Assembly (NCBI GenBank): GCA_037039925.1
Contig: JAXRKP010000208.1
Span: 255,001 to 319,000 of the forward strand
From: Doris montereyensis
Taxonomy: Eukaryota > Mollusca > Gastropoda > Nudibranchia > Dorididae
DNA length: 64,000 bases
Direction of reading: 5' to 3'
The notes under the pieces are model-generated. The model worked only from the letters and a program-made list of their open reading frames with translations, did not search any database and had not been told where the DNA came from. This document shows positions 61,001 through 64,000 of the stretch, piece after piece. Position 1 is the first letter of the stretch. Each line of letters begins with the position of its first letter. Made by a program: the position numbers and the translations under genes.

Positions 61001-63852
61001 CTCCCTTAATTCATAAGTTCACTGCCCATGCTATTTTCCCTTGTCTTTCTTTTGTCCTCATCTTCCACATTATTCTTTTCCTGTGTTTCTCCATCTGAAC
61101 ATAATTTTACCTAAATATAATCCCTTTCCTTTACTTCGTTTTCCTTTGTCCAATTGTCCCTATCATATTTAACTCTTTCTCTTCGCCTGTTTACTTGAAA
61201 AATTAGGAATGGTCTAAGCACAGCCATAGAAAAAGGAGTACTGTAAAATTTATGACAAGTCTATGACTACCATGTGACCATTTCAATACAGGCCGTAGGC
61301 CTAAATGATTTGAATCATCCGTCTATGTGTGATGAATATTGCTACTGAGCAAATTCCCATCCCCCAAATTTTGTGAAAATACTGGGTTACTATTAACAAA
61401 GCATCTCTAGAAACATACAGCCATCATCACTCACAATCATGTTAAGCTAGGCTGCTGTGTGCATATTATATTGTGGGTTAACATATTTGAGAAATGCAAA
61501 CATTAAGGTAAGTTTTAGCAAGTGTAAACTACCAATCCCCATAAGAATACCACATTCTAGCTTTGAATATTTTTTTAAGCTGGGGAAAAGGGGTGTGGGG
61601 AAAACCATAAGATAAATTTCAATTTAAATAATAGAGGATTTAGGGACAAATATAGAATTATGTTCTGTGTTAAACGCAAACATATACCTGCTCTAAGAGG
61701 TCTTGGTACTCCTCCCACAAAAATGGTTTTCCTGGGGTCTAGTGGCTGAGATCCATCCATGACAAAATCTGAATCGCTCAAGCTCCAGGGACGGATCTGG
61801 ACCTGTGAAAAATTGATATAAATAAATTTTTCAAAACAACTGAATCAATTCAAATTCTCTCAAATTTTCCAGCATTCAGACGTAGATGAACAGACATTGG
61901 AGCAAAAAATAAACAAGCTCCACACCAGCACTTATCACCTTGCCATGAAATAAAGATGCACTACGAATGAAAAAAAGGAGCTTCATCCTTTTTCATGTGA
62001 ATCTTTAATCCCTTTCCTTTTATGGCAAAATCATAGGAACTCATGTGAAGGTCATGGTTAAAATCTGTTTTGTGCCAATGATTATCTGACTGAATGTCAG
62101 TTAGCTTTGATTTGTTTCTCTCAGCATATCATTTCAGTATTTCTTGACAATTATTGAAGAAAATTAAAGCAAAACAATGTTTTGAACCCTTGCAAAATCA
62201 CAAAATAATACTATTGAGAGTGGAATAGTCTGCCCTGAAACCAGCCATAAGGAGAGTAAACTTTCCACATGATTCCTTGAATAGTTTTGTATTTATGTCT
62301 ACACAGCTCTTTTCATTTAAATGAATCGGTGTGGTTTAACTATCATCACAGCTCTATCATCATCTCACACACTTTCATACAACACTGCAAATTGTTGAAA
62401 ATATGTTTTACTATTATTAATACATTTTGCTGGACAAAATAAGTTTTAAAAAGCATGATAATCTAAAGTATAAATAGCTCATAGTATATTTATGGGCTGT
62501 TTTGGGTTGGATTTTTTGCCTGTGTTTTGTCTTTCCATTCTCAATATTATTCAATACCATGGTGTTTTTGAAGATATAGACCTCCTTACCGGCTTATCTT
62601 TCATAGTTGGACTAGAAACACACCAGTAGAGTTTATCATCATCCATTATACAGGCATCGATCAAATTTTGAACTGACAACTCATCTTGAAATATCAAAAG
62701 CAGTAACCTGTTGAAGAAAATGATTTGTTGATAACTCAAGTGGTGAATTAAAGTAAAAAATGACTAATACCAACAATTTATTTTAATGTCATTATTTTTC
62801 ACAAAGCAATAACCACCTTTCCTTTAAGGCACCTGGAATAGGCCATTTGGTGTCTAAACATCAAAATTGAGGTTGTGGCATTTCTTTCTAGTTCCACTTT
62901 TTAGCTATACTTATAAACCATTCCAAAGTGTGAATTCCCTGTCTTTCTGTGGAAAAATAGTCTTTGATGAAGACAACAACAACCGTCATCAGTTTCGTGA
63001 CAAATTATTATACTTTGCCTTATTTTGAGGCCCTCACAAACCTATAACCCCTTGAAGATGATAGGATCGTCCTTTATTACCATTACACACCTTGTCGTAT
63101 GACCTGTGCTTTCATGTTGAAACTAGACAGTCAGCGACAATGGTATTATTCCGTTATAGTACAATATTATTGCATTCAGCATTGCTAACAAAGGACACAC
63201 TTCTTTATATGGGCAGAGGTTACGCTCAAATGTCGTATAAAATCAAAAGTAAAAAAAATAATTTCAGAATCCGCATATCCCCTTAAAAAAGCCCAAACAT
63301 TACATATATTATAAATCAAGGCCCACATGAGATATGTGGTTACCCAAGAGGAAAAGAATATAATCAAATCCTTGTATGATACCCAGCACAGTTTTAAAAA
63401 AACAATCTAACATCTTTGTCGGTAAATTCTGGAGCTGTAGAACATTATTGCATCAATGTTAGCCATCAAACTATAATGGGACTCAGAGATTAACTGTGAC
63501 AACTCTGCCTCTTGACACAGGTCTACTTTAAGAACAATAACATCTGAGGGGCACTCGGTAGTCCAGAGGCAAAGTGTCGGCCTCTCAACCAAAAGGTAGT
63601 GGGTTCCAGCCCCACCAACGGTTGAAAAATTGTCTTGACTTTTTCGAGCAACAAGGTCAAAATGAAGCTAAAAGAACATTTAGCTAATTGCTGAAATGTG
63701 GCGCTATTGTAAGCGATTAAATCATAAACATATATATGACTACGACATTCACAGCATCTCACCTTTAGGAGGAAAGTATGACTTTGATTCTGCCTTGTGA
63801 GGCCAGTCCACAACAAGTGCACCAAACTTCCGAAAAGCTCTTGTGATTTCCT
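58085..63852 (-). CDS. CPEB: CPEB2/3/4 (Orb2)-type mRNA-binding protein, 3' part, two frameshifts
   Basis: Visible coding exons in transcript order: 63852-63763, 62707-62590, 61802-61688, 60072-59891 and 58313-58085. CPEBs bind U-rich elements in mRNA 3' UTRs and control poly(A) length and translation, notably in germ cells and neurons. Seen: RRM1 from EITRAFRKFGALVVDWPHK to YFPPKG and LIFQDELSVQNLIDACI; a linker PTMKDKPVQIRPWSLSDSDF; RRM2 with KTIFVGGVPRPLRA, ELAMIMDRLYGG, YPKGAGRVAFSNQQSY and QHGDIDKR; and the ZZ domain with CDECHGARC, APFFCANVTC, QYYCEYCW and the REYHKPLVK end. This matches the CPEB2-4 branch, not CPEB1. The N-terminal region and the start of RRM1 lie beyond the window. 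Two one-base homopolymer changes break the frame: a lost base in the A run at 62696-62699 and an extra base in the T run at 58130-58133; the latter puts a stop at 58119-58121 instead of 58085-58087. They may be assembly errors. Confidence 0.95.
59269..59373. repeat. 45-bp tandem repeat with palindromic cores
   Basis: In the last CPEB intron. GCCCTTGATTTAGGGC (59269-59284), CCCTATATTTAGGG (59315-59328) and GCCCTATATTTAGGGC (59358-59373) recur every 44-45 bases, with a conserved spacer piece TTGGC..GGGAAGCG between them. GC-rich against an AT-rich background. Confidence 0.85.
60521..60745 (+). repeat. Repeat C, copy 2
   Basis: Partner of 14782-15115: CAGGGATGAAACC, GATCATCTATTTTTGGGG, CCAAAGGACTAGAAGAC, AAACTGAGATGAATTGAAAG and GACCTGCAGAG. 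In the CPEB intron between exons 60072 and 61688. Confidence 0.65.
63548..63640 (+). mobile_element. SINE D, copy 4 (head only)
   Basis: GGGCACTCGGTAGTCCAGAG, GCAAAGTGTCGGCCTC, AACCAAAAGGTAGTGGGTTC and CAGCCCC. The body is missing. In a CPEB intron, opposite strand. Confidence 0.75.
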
Positions 63853-63864
63853 CTGAAAAATTTT

Positions 63865-63900
63865 CAAGGAAAAGGTCAAGGAAAAGGTCAAGGAAAAGTT
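63865..63900. repeat. 12-bp tandem repeat next to a CPEB splice acceptor
   Basis: Three units of CAAGGAAAAGGT (the last ends GTT), beginning ten bases from the acceptor CAG (63855-63853) of the RRM1 exon. On the gene strand they form CCTTTTCC pyrimidine tracts. Confidence 0.9.
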
Positions 63901-64000
63901 ATTTGACAACCAATCTTGTAATGCCTAAATATATTTTTAATTTGAAAAAAAAAAAGGTCTGATCTTAACAGATAATGTAACTTTATATGGAAAAGTTCAA

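Noticed and set aside
63523..63909. 128-codon minus-strand frame
   Set aside because: Wrong frame over the CPEB RRM1 exon plus intron, SINE D and the 12-bp repeat; the true exon uses another frame.

Overview
The window is nuclear DNA from an intron-rich, AT-rich animal genome. The gene structures (small exons, GT-AG introns of several hundred to several thousand bases), abundant tRNA-derived SINEs, decayed non-LTR retrotransposons, MITE-like elements and long (TA)n, (TC)n and (TAA)n microsatellites fit a lophotrochozoan, most likely a marine gastropod-type mollusc. The clade is inferred from repeat style and protein likeness, not from a diagnostic marker.

Four protein-coding genes can be rebuilt exon by exon. 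(1) Plus strand, 1558-9052: a complete six-exon SWEET (MtN3/saliva) sugar transporter of 219 residues. (2) Minus strand, 33192-27873: a complete five-exon securin (PTTG-like) gene of 295 residues, recognised by an N-terminal KEN box and a destruction box almost identical to the human one. (3) Plus strand, 36644-42737: a complete four-exon TMEM128 gene of 166 residues. (4) Minus strand, 63852-58085: the last five visible coding exons of a CPEB2/3/4 (Orb2)-type cytoplasmic polyadenylation element-binding protein, covering most of RRM1, RRM2 and the ZZ zinc-binding domain. Its 5' part lies beyond the right edge. This CPEB copy carries two single-base homopolymer indels that break the frame in otherwise strongly conserved exons.

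Layout: 1-1557 upstream flank of SWEET with a TATA-like motif; 1558-9052 SWEET; 9053-27871 gene-poor, repeat-rich spacer with two LINE fragments; 27872-33192 securin; about 33200-36643 spacer with a likely non-coding first exon of securin; 36644-42737 TMEM128; 42738 to about 50680 repeat-rich spacer; about 50680-58084 AT-rich, repeat-poor sequence that may be a very long CPEB 3' UTR; 58085-63852 CPEB; 63853-64000 intron.

The four genes have no evident shared pathway (sugar transport, sister-chromatid cohesion control, an ER-type membrane protein, translational control); their proximity looks incidental. The repeats group into several families with multiple copies here: SINE A (tRNA-derived, five copies), SINE D (tRNA-derived, four copies, one split by a LINE), repeat B (at least seven copies), MITE E (three copies), and repeats C, F and G (two copies each). 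There is also one piggyBac-like MITE, several local tandem duplications and scattered clusters of a self-complementary CTAGAT hexamer. I found no convincing new multi-gene system. The most notable items are the doubly frameshifted CPEB, the TTAA-flanked MITE, the duplicated TATA-containing promoter-like segment and the palindromic 45-bp tandem repeat inside CPEB.
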